Positions 16,649 through 25,900 of a DNA stretch of 42,718 nt are shown here, in pieces. The notes under the pieces were generated by a model. It searched no databases, had not been told where the DNA came from, and saw nothing but the letters and a program-made list of their open reading frames with translations. Numbering within the stretch: the first letter of the stretch is position 1; each line of letters opens with the position of its first letter. A program made the position numbers and the translations under genes. The DNA is from an uncultured Clostridia bacterium (GTDB taxonomy: Bacteria > Bacillota > Clostridia > Oscillospirales > Acutalibacteraceae). The stretch spans positions 1-42,718 of the forward strand of contig CAMVQZ010000008.1 of the NCBI GenBank assembly GCA_947169745.1. The letters run 5' to 3'.

Positions 16649-17336
16649 GTGAAAAGAGCTGTTTCTGTTATTCTGATATTTTCGGCGGTCATAGGCTGTT
16701 TTATTTTTTCGTCCTGCGCTAAGTCGGATCTGAGCTATGATCTTGACGACCCGTCAGGTATGACCTTTGTCAATATCCATTTCCTCATAGAGGGAGAATA
16801 TGATAGTGACGAATATCTAAAAGGTCTTAAAAATGAGCTGAAGGATGAATTAAGCTACGGCTGTCTTTGCATACTTAACCAGAATGCAAAGGGAGATGTG
16901 ACAATACCAAAAAAGGGCAATAATAAGCTTGATGTGGTGTGTGTGACAGAAAGACCCGGGGATAAGAGCGCTCAAAACAAGATGATCTCCCTGACTCTTG
17001 AAAGAAAAGTGGTTATTTTATATAAGCTCTGTAATTACAGCTCACCTGGTACCACACTTAAGGCTGTGGATTTTTCAACAAATGTAGAACACTGTTGTCA
17101 GCTCCTTCTGTAACTGCAGCGCGCTTTCCGGTATCACAAATCAGAAAACCCGTTCCGATTCCTTCACCAACTGTCCAGTGTTAGAGGCAAATAAAAAGAA
17201 ATATGACGCAAAGACAGGGGAGGCTGTGCATTTACATAAGATCGGAACAAAAAAGCCTGTTGTGGAAACTTCTATATTCATCGGGGAAACTATGTCGGAT
17301 GAAGCCTGGAAATATGTGGAAACCATCGTAAAGTAA
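16649..17336 (+). pseudogene. Small lipoprotein gene with a +1 frameshift
   Basis: Reading from GTG 16649 (GGAGGG six bases upstream) gives a signal peptide with lipobox FSSC and then about 140 residues ending at a stop at 17111. The next frame is open from 17088 and continues to a stop at 17334-17336 with sensible sequence (SGITNQKTRSDSF..., GTKKPVVETSIFIGETMSD, AWKYVETIVK). Joining the frames between 17088 and 17110 would give a protein of about 229 residues. Either the gene is broken by one base, or this is a sequencing error or recoding site. No slippery run is obvious there. The family is not recognised; it resembles small secreted lipoproteins with a beta-rich body. It is isolated between repeat blocks. 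Confidence 0.65.
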
Positions 17337-17439
17337 TAATCTGAAACGGGTGAGTCCACGGCAGCGTTGAAATAAGTATGAAATTATAGTTTGCAAAACA
17401 TTTATACTATCAGTCTGTGACAATTAATCCAGATAACAC

Positions 17440-17740
17440 AAAGTAGGCGCTCAGTGCCGAGAGAATGGGATAACGGAAGTCAGAATAAACCAGACGCAAG
17501 AAGCAGCCCGTAAGGGGTGCGGCGGCCATCGTGACGCTGGACCCGATTCGCGGGGTTCGCTCATTCCATTCGCTCTGTCGTGCGTGTGGACACTTTTGTC
17601 CCGCGGCAAAAAGATAGTCGGTATCCTCTTTACACAGATCTGACAACCGCGCCACGAGAGTATATGTATGTACGACAGAGCGAGTGTAAACGAGCGACTA
17701 CGTGAATTGCTCAGTGCGAGCACGCACCGCTGGGGTTTGT
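17440..17740. repeat. Mosaic palindromic repeat, locus D (two opposed copies)
   Basis: Starts with the AGGCGCTC...CCGTAAGGGGTGCGGCGG module, then a forward partial copy (GTGACGCTGGACCCGATTCGC, TTCGCTCATTCCATTCGCTC, TTTTGTCCCGCGG) and then a reverse copy (CGCGCCACGAGAGTATATG, GACAGAGCGAG, CTCAGTGCGAGCACGCACCGC). The opposed copies can pair with each other over part of their length. No gene. Confidence 0.8.
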
Positions 17741-17741
17741 G

Positions 17742-17920
17742 TAAAGGCAACACCGCACAGAGATTGCGCGTCAGATTTCGAGCATAATTTTTTGTCAGAT
17801 TGACAAAATCGACGCAGGAATACTGACGTATTTCAAGGAGATTTTGGCGAAAATGACGGAAAATTTGCCGAAAGATGGCGTGCAAAGCCGTCAGGCGGTC
17901 TTTGTGCGGTGTTGCCTAAA
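17742..17920. mobile_element. MITE-like element 2 with TAAA target duplication
   Basis: A 171-bp element (17746-17916) has 14-bp perfect terminal inverted repeats GGCAACACCGCACA, flanked by TAAA on both sides (17742-17745 and 17917-17920). The flanks joined across one TAAA give GTG-TAAA-ATAATTCTG; the uninterrupted version is seen at locus G (minus strand, GTGTAAAATAGTTCTG, near 42640). This supports a true insertion into a repeat. The interior matches element 1 at 12015-12172. It encodes no protein. Confidence 0.85.
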
Positions 17921-18173
17921 ATAATTCTGGGAGAAACAGGCGCTCTATTCCGAGAGAGTGATATGATAGAAGTTAGTAAAAACCAGCCGCATATAGCAGC
18001 CCGTAAGGGCTGCGGCGGCGAGGGGTGGGAGCATTGTCTGAGGCGGTGAGCGCCGGATGCCGCGCCACGAAAGTATATGTACACACGACCGAGCGAATGA
18101 AATGAGCGACTACGCGAACACGGGTGCAGCGTCGACGCTGCCGAATCGCTCAGTGCGAGCACGCACCGCTGGG
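17921..18173 (-). repeat. Mosaic palindromic repeat, locus E (upstream of prfB)
   Basis: The most complete copy. In order on the plus strand: ATTCTGGGAGAAACAGGCGCTC, GTTAGTAAAAACCAGCCGC, the hairpin GCAGCCCGTAAGGGCTGC, GGCGAGGGG, GCGCCGGATGCCGCGCCACG, ACGACCGAGCGAATGAAATG, CGCGAACACGGGT, palindrome GCAGCGTCGACGCTGC (18126-18141), CAGTGCGAGCACGCACCGC. It ends about 9 bp before the prfB -35 box. Confidence 0.85.
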
Positions 18174-18181
18174 AAAAAGTC

Positions 18182-18210
18182 TTTACAATGGTGCAAATTT
18201 ATTTTATAAT
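18182..18210 (+). promoter_or_regulatory. prfB promoter
   Basis: TTTACA (18182-18187), a 17-bp spacer and a perfect TATAAT (18205-18210), about 35 bp before the prfB start codon. Confidence 0.85.
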
Positions 18211-18245
18211 ATACAGTGAAATAAAAAGGAAATGGTGGAGCGTTT

Positions 18246-19382
18246 ATGATACAATTTGAAGAACTGAGATTAGAGCTGGAGGGACTGGATCCCGAAATAA
18301 AGGAGCTTGCAAATGCTCTGGGACTTGATAAACTGAAAATGGAGATAGAGCAGCTGGAGCAGAGGGCGTCACAGCCGGGCTTCTGGGATGACGCTGAAAA
18401 TTCCCAGAAGATACTGCAAAAGACAGGGGCTCTAAAAAACAAGGTCGCCGAATACGACGGACTTGTCACAGCCTTTGAGGACGCAATGGCGCTTATTGAG
18501 CTGGCTGACGAAGAGGAGGATCTTTCCCTTCTGGAGGAAGCTCAGGGCGAGGTGGAAAAGATAAAGACAAGTTTGGAAAACCAGAGACTCCAGACCCTTC
18601 TTACAGGAGAGTATGATTCCAAGAATGCGATCCTGACATTCCACGCAGGTGCCGGCGGCACAGAGGCTCAGGACTGGGCTATGATGCTTTACAGGATGTA
18701 TATGAGATGGGCAGAAAGACATAACTTCAAGGTCAAGGAGGTTGACTATCTTGACGGAGAGGAAGCAGGTCTGAAAAGTGCAGTTCTGCTTATCGAGGGG
18801 GAAAACGCCTATGGTTATCTCAAGAGTGAATCAGGCGTGCACAGACTTGTAAGAGTATCTCCCTTTGATTCATCGGGCAGGAGACATACCTCATTTGCTT
18901 CTCTGGAGGTAATGCCGGAGATAGATAATACTATCGAGGTGGATATCAGACCTGAGGATATCAAGATGGATGTATATCGTGCCAGCGGCGCAGGCGGACA
19001 GAAGGTCAATAAGACCTCATCTGCAGTAAGACTTACTCATATTCCCACCGGAATCGTAGTTGCGAGCCAGGTGGAAAGAAGCCAGTACCAGAACAGGGAT
19101 GTGGCTATGACTATGCTTAAATCAAAGCTTATCGAGATAAAGGAAAGAGAGCATCTCGATAAGATCGAGGATATCAAGGGCGTCCAGAAGGAGATCGCAT
19201 GGGGCGCTCAGATCAGATCTTATGTATTTATGCCATATACAATGGTCAAGGATCACAGGACAAGCTTTGAAACCGGAAATGTAAACGGCGTTATGGACGG
19301 AGATCTGGACGGCTTCATAAATGCTTATCTCAAAGCTGCCAGCCTGAACCAGCTTAATGAGGATTTTTCAGAGGAAGTCTGA
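18246..19382 (+). CDS. prfB: Peptide chain release factor 2
   Basis: RF2 releases the finished peptide at UGA and UAA stop codons. It is 378 residues with a helical N-terminal domain, the tripeptide anticodon region (SPFDSSGRRHTSFAS, near 203-217) and the catalytic GAGGQKVNKTSSAVRLTH loop (GGQ near 247-249). In many bacteria prfB needs a programmed +1 frameshift at a CUU UGA C site near codon 25. Here the frame is continuous: the matching site reads CTT GAT at 18324-18329 (Leu27-Asp28), so the autoregulatory stop is absent. GTGGAG precedes the start. addB follows after 74 bp. Confidence 0.97.
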   Translation: MIQFEELRLELEGLDPEIKELANALGLDKLKMEIEQLEQRASQPGFWDDAENSQKILQKTGALKNKVAEYDGLVTAFEDAMALIELADEEEDLSLLEEAQGEVEKIKTSLENQRLQTLLTGEYDSKNAILTFHAGAGGTEAQDWAMMLYRMYMRWAERHNFKVKEVDYLDGEEAGLKSAVLLIEGENAYGYLKSESGVHRLVRVSPFDSSGRRHTSFASLEVMPEIDNTIEVDIRPEDIKMDVYRASGAGGQKVNKTSSAVRLTHIPTGIVVASQVERSQYQNRDVAMTMLKSKLIEIKEREHLDKIEDIKGVQKEIAWGAQIRSYVFMPYTMVKDHRTSFETGNVNGVMDGDLDGFINAYLKAASLNQLNEDFSEEV

Positions 19383-19404
19383 TAAAATGTAATACAATAA
19401 ATTG

Positions 19405-19432
19405 TACGCCAAATGCTTTTGTATTTGGCGTA
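19405..19432 (+). other. Hairpin between prfB and addB
   Basis: A perfect 10-bp stem TACGCCAAAT/ATTTGGCGTA with an 8-base loop. No T-run follows, so it is a weak terminator at best; it may act as an attenuator or RNA-stability element. The addB ribosome site AAAGGAGGT lies 10 bp further on. Confidence 0.6.
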
Positions 19433-19456
19433 TACCTGTATAAAGGAGGTATAAAA

Positions 19457-22400
19457 GTGGTTACATTCATAAGAGGACGGAGCGGAAGCGGGAAAAGCGA
19501 GCTTCTGATCCGGTATATAAAGGAACTGCCTGAAAACAGCCGGGCAGTCATAATAGTTCCGGAACAGAGCTCATTCCAGACGGAAAAGAGGATGCTGGAG
19601 GCTCTGGGGGAATACAGGGCAAAGAATACAGAGGTACTGTCATTCCGCCGTCTTTGCGGGATTATTTTCGAGGAGAAGGGCATTGACGACCGGGAAAGGA
19701 TAGACGGAGGCGTAAAGGCTGTTCTGATGAAAATGGCGATAGAAAATGCTCCGTCGGAGGGAGGAGCGCTGGAGATCTTCGGAGCCGGCGGAAAAGGCGG
19801 CGCAAAAAAGACGATGGATCTCATTGAGCCTATGCTGGTAGCGGTCAATGAATATAAGATGTGTCTGATAACTCCCGAAATGCTCAGTGACGCCGCCAGT
19901 GCCGAGGAAAATCAGCTTCTGGCAGCAAAGCTCAGGGACAGCGCCAGGATATATTCAGCATATAACGCTCTTCTTGAAAACAGCTACGCCGATCCGGATG
20001 ATGATCTGATAAGGCTCTGGGATATCCTGGAGGATTATGAATATTTCCGGGATATGTATGTATTCATAGATTCATTTACCGGTTTTTCTGCTCAGGAGAT
20101 GAAGGTGATCGAGAGGATCTTTTCTCAGGCCAGGGATGTAGTGATATCCCTGTGTGCGGATAAGGACAGTCTGGGAAATGGCAGCAGCTTTTTTATGGAG
20201 GCAAATGAGACCTATCTCAGACTGCTTTCGGCTGCCAGAAAATACAACCCTGAATGTATCATAAAGGACAGTGAAACACCGGGTATCAGATTCAGAAATG
20301 ATTCTCTCAAGGTTCTGGAGGAAAGACTGTTTCCGGCATACCGCAGTATTCCCCGGGAGCAGCCTGCTGTAGTCAGCGGAAATGCGGTAAGCCTTTATGA
20401 AGCCGGTGATATCTATGACGAGGTTACCTTTGCCGCAAGAAAGATATTTGACCTTGTACATGATGAGGGCTTGCGGTACAGTGATATCGAGATAATTGTA
20501 AAGGATCCTGCGGCATATTCTACAGTTGTAAGAAGCGAATTTGAAAAATATGATATCCCTTATTTTCTTTCAGATCCGGAAAGCCTGGAAAACAGGTCTG
20601 TAGTCCGTCTTGTGATATCTGCTCTGGAGGCTGTCCGCAGCAGCTTTGATACGGAAGCTGTTCTCAGGACTGCAAAAACAGGTCTGACCCCTCTTTCAGA
20701 GGAAGAAATATTTGATCTGGAGAATTATGTCTATGTGTGGAATATACGGGGAAAGCGCTGGAGAGATAGTTTTACCATGTCCCCGGAGGCGGACCGCAGC
20801 CGTGACAAGGATCCGGAGGAAACAAGAGCCCGGATAGCCCGTATCGAGGATATCCGGAAAAGACTGATCGCTCCCTTGGAGTCACTTTATGAAAAGCTTT
20901 TGGAGAGCGACAGGGGTGATGAAATTACAAAGGCGGTATATGAGCTTCTGGAGGATTATGGAGCAGCCGGGAGATTCAGAGAACATATATCAGACTATTC
21001 CCGGAGTATGGACAGCCAGGCCGCTGAGAGAGAGGCTTCGGTGTGGGATATACTTATGGTCATACTTGACAGGCTCTATAATGTTCTCAGAAACAGCCGC
21101 GTCACTATTCAGGAGTATCTGGAGCTTTTCAGGATATATATAAAAAAGACTCCTGTTTCAGCAATACCCGATACGGTCAACAGCGTGACTATCGGTAAAG
21201 CCGGAAGCATCCGTAGCGCAGGACCGAGGGTGGTATTTGTGATGGGGGCAGTCGAAGGGGTATTTCCTGCATACAACAGCTCTGTGGGAATATTTACGGA
21301 TAATGAGCGTAATTACCTGAGAAATGACCGTCCGCCGGAATCCAGGCTGCCTTTGTATGAGACAGTCTATGAAAATTCGCTGAAGGAAAAATTCAATGTG
21401 TATTCGGCTCTGACAGCAGCCAGGGAAAGGCTGTTTGTGAGCTGGTATACAGAAAGTCTTTCCGGGAGTGCCTGTGAACCCTCAGTTATAAAAAGAGAGC
21501 TGGAAAGCATTTTTCCGGATCTGAAAACAGAGCAGAGAACGGTTTCCGGCAGCAGTGCTCCAAAGGATATGATCTATACGGAAAGACAGGGCTTCGATGT
21601 ATTTGCCGGCCTCTGCGGAGAGAAGGACAAGAGAGAGGTATCCCTTGAAAGATATTATACCGATTCCGAAAAATACAGGAGCAGGGCGGAGGCGGTTATC
21701 AACGCTGCGAAAAAAGAGCGTATGAGACTTAAGGACGGAAAAACACCCAGAATGCTTTACGGAAACAGGCTTCGCTTGTCCAGCACAAAGCTTGATATCT
21801 TTGCGGGATGCAGGTTTTCCTTTTTCTGTAAATTCGGTCTTGAGGCTCTTCCGCTGAGAAAGGCGTCTATGGATTACGGGCTCTATGGCTCCGCAATGCA
21901 CTATATACTTGAGTATACTCTGAAAAACAACAGTATCCCTGATTTTGTAGCAATGAGCGCAAAAGAGCTCAGGGAGGAGATCTCCCGTTATCTGGATGAT
22001 TATGTAGATTCCCTGGGAGACAGTGAAGAGCGCAGCAGCAGGTTCAGGGCTGTCTGCAGGAAGATCAGGACAAATGCCTTTGTTGTTCTGAGGAGGATGC
22101 AAAGGCAGTTTGAGGTCGATCATTTCCGGCCTATAGATTTTGAATTAAGGATAGGCGGCAGCGATGATGGGTCGATCCCGGCATATGAGCTTCAGCTGCC
22201 CACCGGGGAAGCGCTGTATGTCAATGGCTTTGTGGACAGAGTTGATGCAGGAGATTTCGGGAACGACAGATATATCCGGATCATCGACTACAAGACAGGC
22301 GGGGACGTTTTTGAATTACGGAACATAGCAAATGGTATGAAGCTGCAGATGTTTATCTATCTTTCAGCAATTCTGAAAAACGGGGCAAAAAAATGCTCGG

Positions 22401-22906
22401 ACGGCAAAAGAATGCTTCCGGCAGGTGTTTTATATGTTCCGGCAAATGTAAAGGCCAGGGTAGGAGCTTCATATTATTCTTCGGAGGAAGTGGAAAAGGA
22501 TCTGGAAAAGAACCTGAAAATGAAGGGGCTTCTCACTGATGATATTGAGGTGCTGAAAAAAATGGAGGATCCGGTGGCAGGAAATTTCATTCCGGCTTCT
22601 CTTACAAAAACGAAAGGACTTTCTGCTGCCAGCAGCGTGGTTGCTCCGGAGGTCTTTGAACGAATATTTGATTATGTGGATATCTGCCTTAAAAGAATGG
22701 CAGTGGAGGTTTATTCGGGAAATATAGATGTATTCCCGAAATCAGGAACCTGCGATAATTGTGATTACAGCTCGGTGTGCCGCTTTGAAAAGGGACGGAA
22801 AACTGAAAAGGTCAGGCAGCTGAATAAATCAGAGGCTATCGGTATAATATTGGATGAGGTGGAAGCTGTGAAAGAAAACGGATCGGAGGGAAAAGAAAAT
22901 GAGTAA
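19457..22906 (+). CDS. addB: ATP-dependent helicase/nuclease subunit B (AddB)
   Basis: Second subunit of the AddAB complex that resects double-strand breaks for RecA loading. It is 1149 residues. Walker A GRSGSGKS lies near 7-14. The C-terminal RecB-like nuclease has GFVDRVD and IIDYKTGG near 918-945. Four cysteines for the iron-sulphur staple are present: Cys785, Cys1099, Cys1102 and Cys1108, the same spacing (CX2CX5C) as in Bacillus subtilis AddB. The start is GTG 19457, with AAAGGAGGT seven bases upstream. It overlaps addA by 8 bp. Confidence 0.96.
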   Translation: MVTFIRGRSGSGKSELLIRYIKELPENSRAVIIVPEQSSFQTEKRMLEALGEYRAKNTEVLSFRRLCGIIFEEKGIDDRERIDGGVKAVLMKMAIENAPSEGGALEIFGAGGKGGAKKTMDLIEPMLVAVNEYKMCLITPEMLSDAASAEENQLLAAKLRDSARIYSAYNALLENSYADPDDDLIRLWDILEDYEYFRDMYVFIDSFTGFSAQEMKVIERIFSQARDVVISLCADKDSLGNGSSFFMEANETYLRLLSAARKYNPECIIKDSETPGIRFRNDSLKVLEERLFPAYRSIPREQPAVVSGNAVSLYEAGDIYDEVTFAARKIFDLVHDEGLRYSDIEIIVKDPAAYSTVVRSEFEKYDIPYFLSDPESLENRSVVRLVISALEAVRSSFDTEAVLRTAKTGLTPLSEEEIFDLENYVYVWNIRGKRWRDSFTMSPEADRSRDKDPEETRARIARIEDIRKRLIAPLESLYEKLLESDRGDEITKAVYELLEDYGAAGRFREHISDYSRSMDSQAAEREASVWDILMVILDRLYNVLRNSRVTIQEYLELFRIYIKKTPVSAIPDTVNSVTIGKAGSIRSAGPRVVFVMGAVEGVFPAYNSSVGIFTDNERNYLRNDRPPESRLPLYETVYENSLKEKFNVYSALTAARERLFVSWYTESLSGSACEPSVIKRELESIFPDLKTEQRTVSGSSAPKDMIYTERQGFDVFAGLCGEKDKREVSLERYYTDSEKYRSRAEAVINAAKKERMRLKDGKTPRMLYGNRLRLSSTKLDIFAGCRFSFFCKFGLEALPLRKASMDYGLYGSAMHYILEYTLKNNSIPDFVAMSAKELREEISRYLDDYVDSLGDSEERSSRFRAVCRKIRTNAFVVLRRMQRQFEVDHFRPIDFELRIGGSDDGSIPAYELQLPTGEALYVNGFVDRVDAGDFGNDRYIRIIDYKTGGDVFELRNIANGMKLQMFIYLSAILKNGAKKCSDGKRMLPAGVLYVPANVKARVGASYYSSEEVEKDLEKNLKMKGLLTDDIEVLKKMEDPVAGNFIPASLTKTKGLSAASSVVAPEVFERIFDYVDICLKRMAVEVYSGNIDVFPKSGTCDNCDYSSVCRFEKGRKTEKVRQLNKSEAIGIILDEVEAVKENGSEGKENE

Positions 22907-25900
22907 CAAAAAAATATCCTTCGAGCCTACACCCCGTCAGGCAGATGCGATAACTGCTTCGGGCGGCTCTGTGATCGTATCTGCAGCGGCAGGCTCAGGA
23001 AAAACAAGGGTTCTGGTGCAGAGAGTTATCAGACATATGACAGAGGAGAAAATTCCTGCAGACAGACTTCTTATACTGACCTTTACAAATACGGCAGCTG
23101 CAGAAATGAAAACCAGGATAGGGGATGCCCTGGATCAGCTTATCGATGAAGAACCGGATAATGATTTTTACCGGCGGCAGCAGCTTTTGCTCTCCGGAGC
23201 TGATATCTGCACCATAGACAGCTTCTGCAGCAAGATGGTAAGAGAAAACTTCTTCCGGCTTGGCGTCAGCAGAGACTTCAGGATAGGAACTGCCGCCCAG
23301 CTCTTTGAAATGAGAAGAAGCATAATGTCAGATGTTATCGAAAAGTTTTACAGCTCAACGGAAAAGAGCCGGGAGAATACCCCCTCTCCCTTCGGACTTC
23401 TCAGCCTGATACTGACTGATCCGAAGCTGGATACCGATCTGGAACAGCAGCTTCTGAGAGCTTATGACAAGTATGTTTCCAATGCCTTTCCTGAAAAATG
23501 GATGGAGATGGCTATAAAAAGCTATTCCCCGGATACAGACGCAAAAAGTAGTGATGTCGCGGCTTTTCTCACAGAAAAAATCAGAGCGCTGGTTCCGGAG
23601 CTCAGGAGCATATATGATGAAGCCTCGGTATACAAGGATGAAATAGCAGAGCAAAACAGCAGGAAATCGAAAAAAATGTATGAAAGCGCCCTGGGCGCAT
23701 ATGACAGATATGAGTATTTCCTTGAGGAACTTGAGGAGATCTTTTCCGGAGATAAGCCGGATCCTGATGAAATATCGGAGCTTATCAGGGACTTTGAAAA
23801 GATAACTGTATCTACCGGCGCCACAAAGGAGGAGGGCATCAGGTCAGCGGCATTTTTCCTGGGGGAGTTTGCGGATATGGTTATGGAAAAAATGGTTCCC
23901 GTGATGTCTTTTTCGACGGAAAGCATAACAAGTGACAACAGTCAGCTTTATCCGGTCATATTATGCCTGAGGGATATTCTTGAGGAATTCGGCAGCAGGT
24001 TCTTTAAAGCTAAGTGCGATAAGAATATACTGGATTTCCACGATCTTGAAAGTCTTATGCTCAGGCTTCTCTATGATAAGGATGATTCTACAGGAGAATA
24101 CAAAAAAAGCGGATTTGCTCAGGAGCTTGCTGCAAAATATTACGAGATTATGGTGGATGAATATCAGGATACAAATGATGTTCAGGAAAATATATTCCGG
24201 GCAGTTTCAAGAAATGAGGAAAACCTTTTTGTGGTGGGAGATGTCAAACAAAGTATTTACCGCTTCAGGGATGCCAGACCTGTTCTTTTCAGGGACAGAT
24301 GTAAAGCCTCCCGGATGTATGACAATGCTTCCCCTGAATTTCCTTCTATGATAGTTCTTGACAAGAATTTCAGGAGCCGCAGAGGTATAATTGAATGCGC
24401 CAACTTTATTTTCGGACTGCTTATGTCTGAAAAAATGGGGGATATAGACTATGATGAAAACCACAGGCTGGAATACGGCGCCAACTATACAGAGAGCGAT
24501 GAACCGGAAGTTGAGCTTCATCTTGTGGATTATCTGAAGGGCAGCGGAGACGACGCCCCCGAGGGAGACGAAGAGGAACCGGACAAGATCAGGACAGAGG
24601 CAGCTTACTGCGCTTCCCTTATCCGGGAAATGATGGACAGAGGCATAAAGGTCACTAAAAAGGGTAAGCTTGTTCCGGCAGAATACGGGGACTTTTGTGT
24701 TCTTCTCCGGGCAGTCAGGAGTACGGCACATTATTATTCCGCTGAGCTGGAAAAGGCAGGCATACCTGCATATACAGATACAGAATATGACCTTCTCCAG
24801 TGCTATGAGATAAAAGCCGCTATGTCCTTCCTTAAAGTGATTAATAACCCCTCCTCTGATGTGGATATGCTGGCTGCACTGATGTGTCCTGTTATCGGTT
24901 TTACACCGGACGAAGCAGCTTATATCAAAACTGCAAAGGGGAAAAGCTTCTATAAAAAGCTTATGAATCTCGCATACATAGAGAAGAACGACAGTCTTTC
25001 GGACAGGTGCGCTGAATTTCTGCAGCTTATCCGGGAATTCAGGCTTATCTCTGTCTCTACCTCCGTTGACAGGCTGATGTCCCTGTTTTTTGAAAGAACA
25101 GGCTTTATCCCTGTGATGAGCGCAATGGATAAGGGAGAAATGAGAGTGAGAAATATCCGCAGGTTTCTCAGTGTTGCGGAGGAATATGAGAAGGGAAGCT
25201 TCGGCGGACTGACCGGCTTCGTGCGCCATATAAAATATCTGGAGGAGACCGGAAACGGTATCACTGTTTCGGATACGGCCTGCGCCAATGCGGTCAGAAT
25301 AATGACGATCCATCATTCAAAGGGACTGGAATTTCCTATCTGTATCCTGGCAAATACAAATTCCTCAGCGAAAAAGGATTTCGATAAGATCAATTTCAAT
25401 CCGGAACTGGGCATAGGGCTGAGAGCTGTGAACGAAGGAAAACTGACAAAGCATAATACTGTCCAGTATAACGCTATAAGGATGCTCACTGAGGAAGAGG
25501 AAAAAAGTGAACAGCTGAGGGTTCTCTATGTTGCTGTCACGAGAGCAAAGGAAAAGCTGATTGTTCTTTCAACTGTTACCTGTAAGGGCGATGTACCGGA
25601 AAATGAGAAAAAAACTGATTATCTGAAATATATCTGCCGGCTTGCCGATAAGATCAGATATGATGAGGAGGGACAGAGGCTCGATCCGCTGGTGACATCA
25701 GAATGCCGTAATTATTCAGACTGGATATTCACAGCGGCGCTTCTGAATAAAAATATGACCGAGCTGAGGAAGGATGCCGGAGAGGCACTGGATGAGAGCA
25801 GGCTTCCGGAGCTTTCCTGTCCGGCTTTGTCTGAATTCAGACATGTCACACATTTTTATCCGGCTTCGGTAAGCAGAAAGAAGGCCGACCGCCGGACATA

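Noticed and set aside
24207-25316. Long minus-strand open frame (369 codons) opposite addA
   Set aside because: Antisense of helicase motifs in addA, with no independent support.
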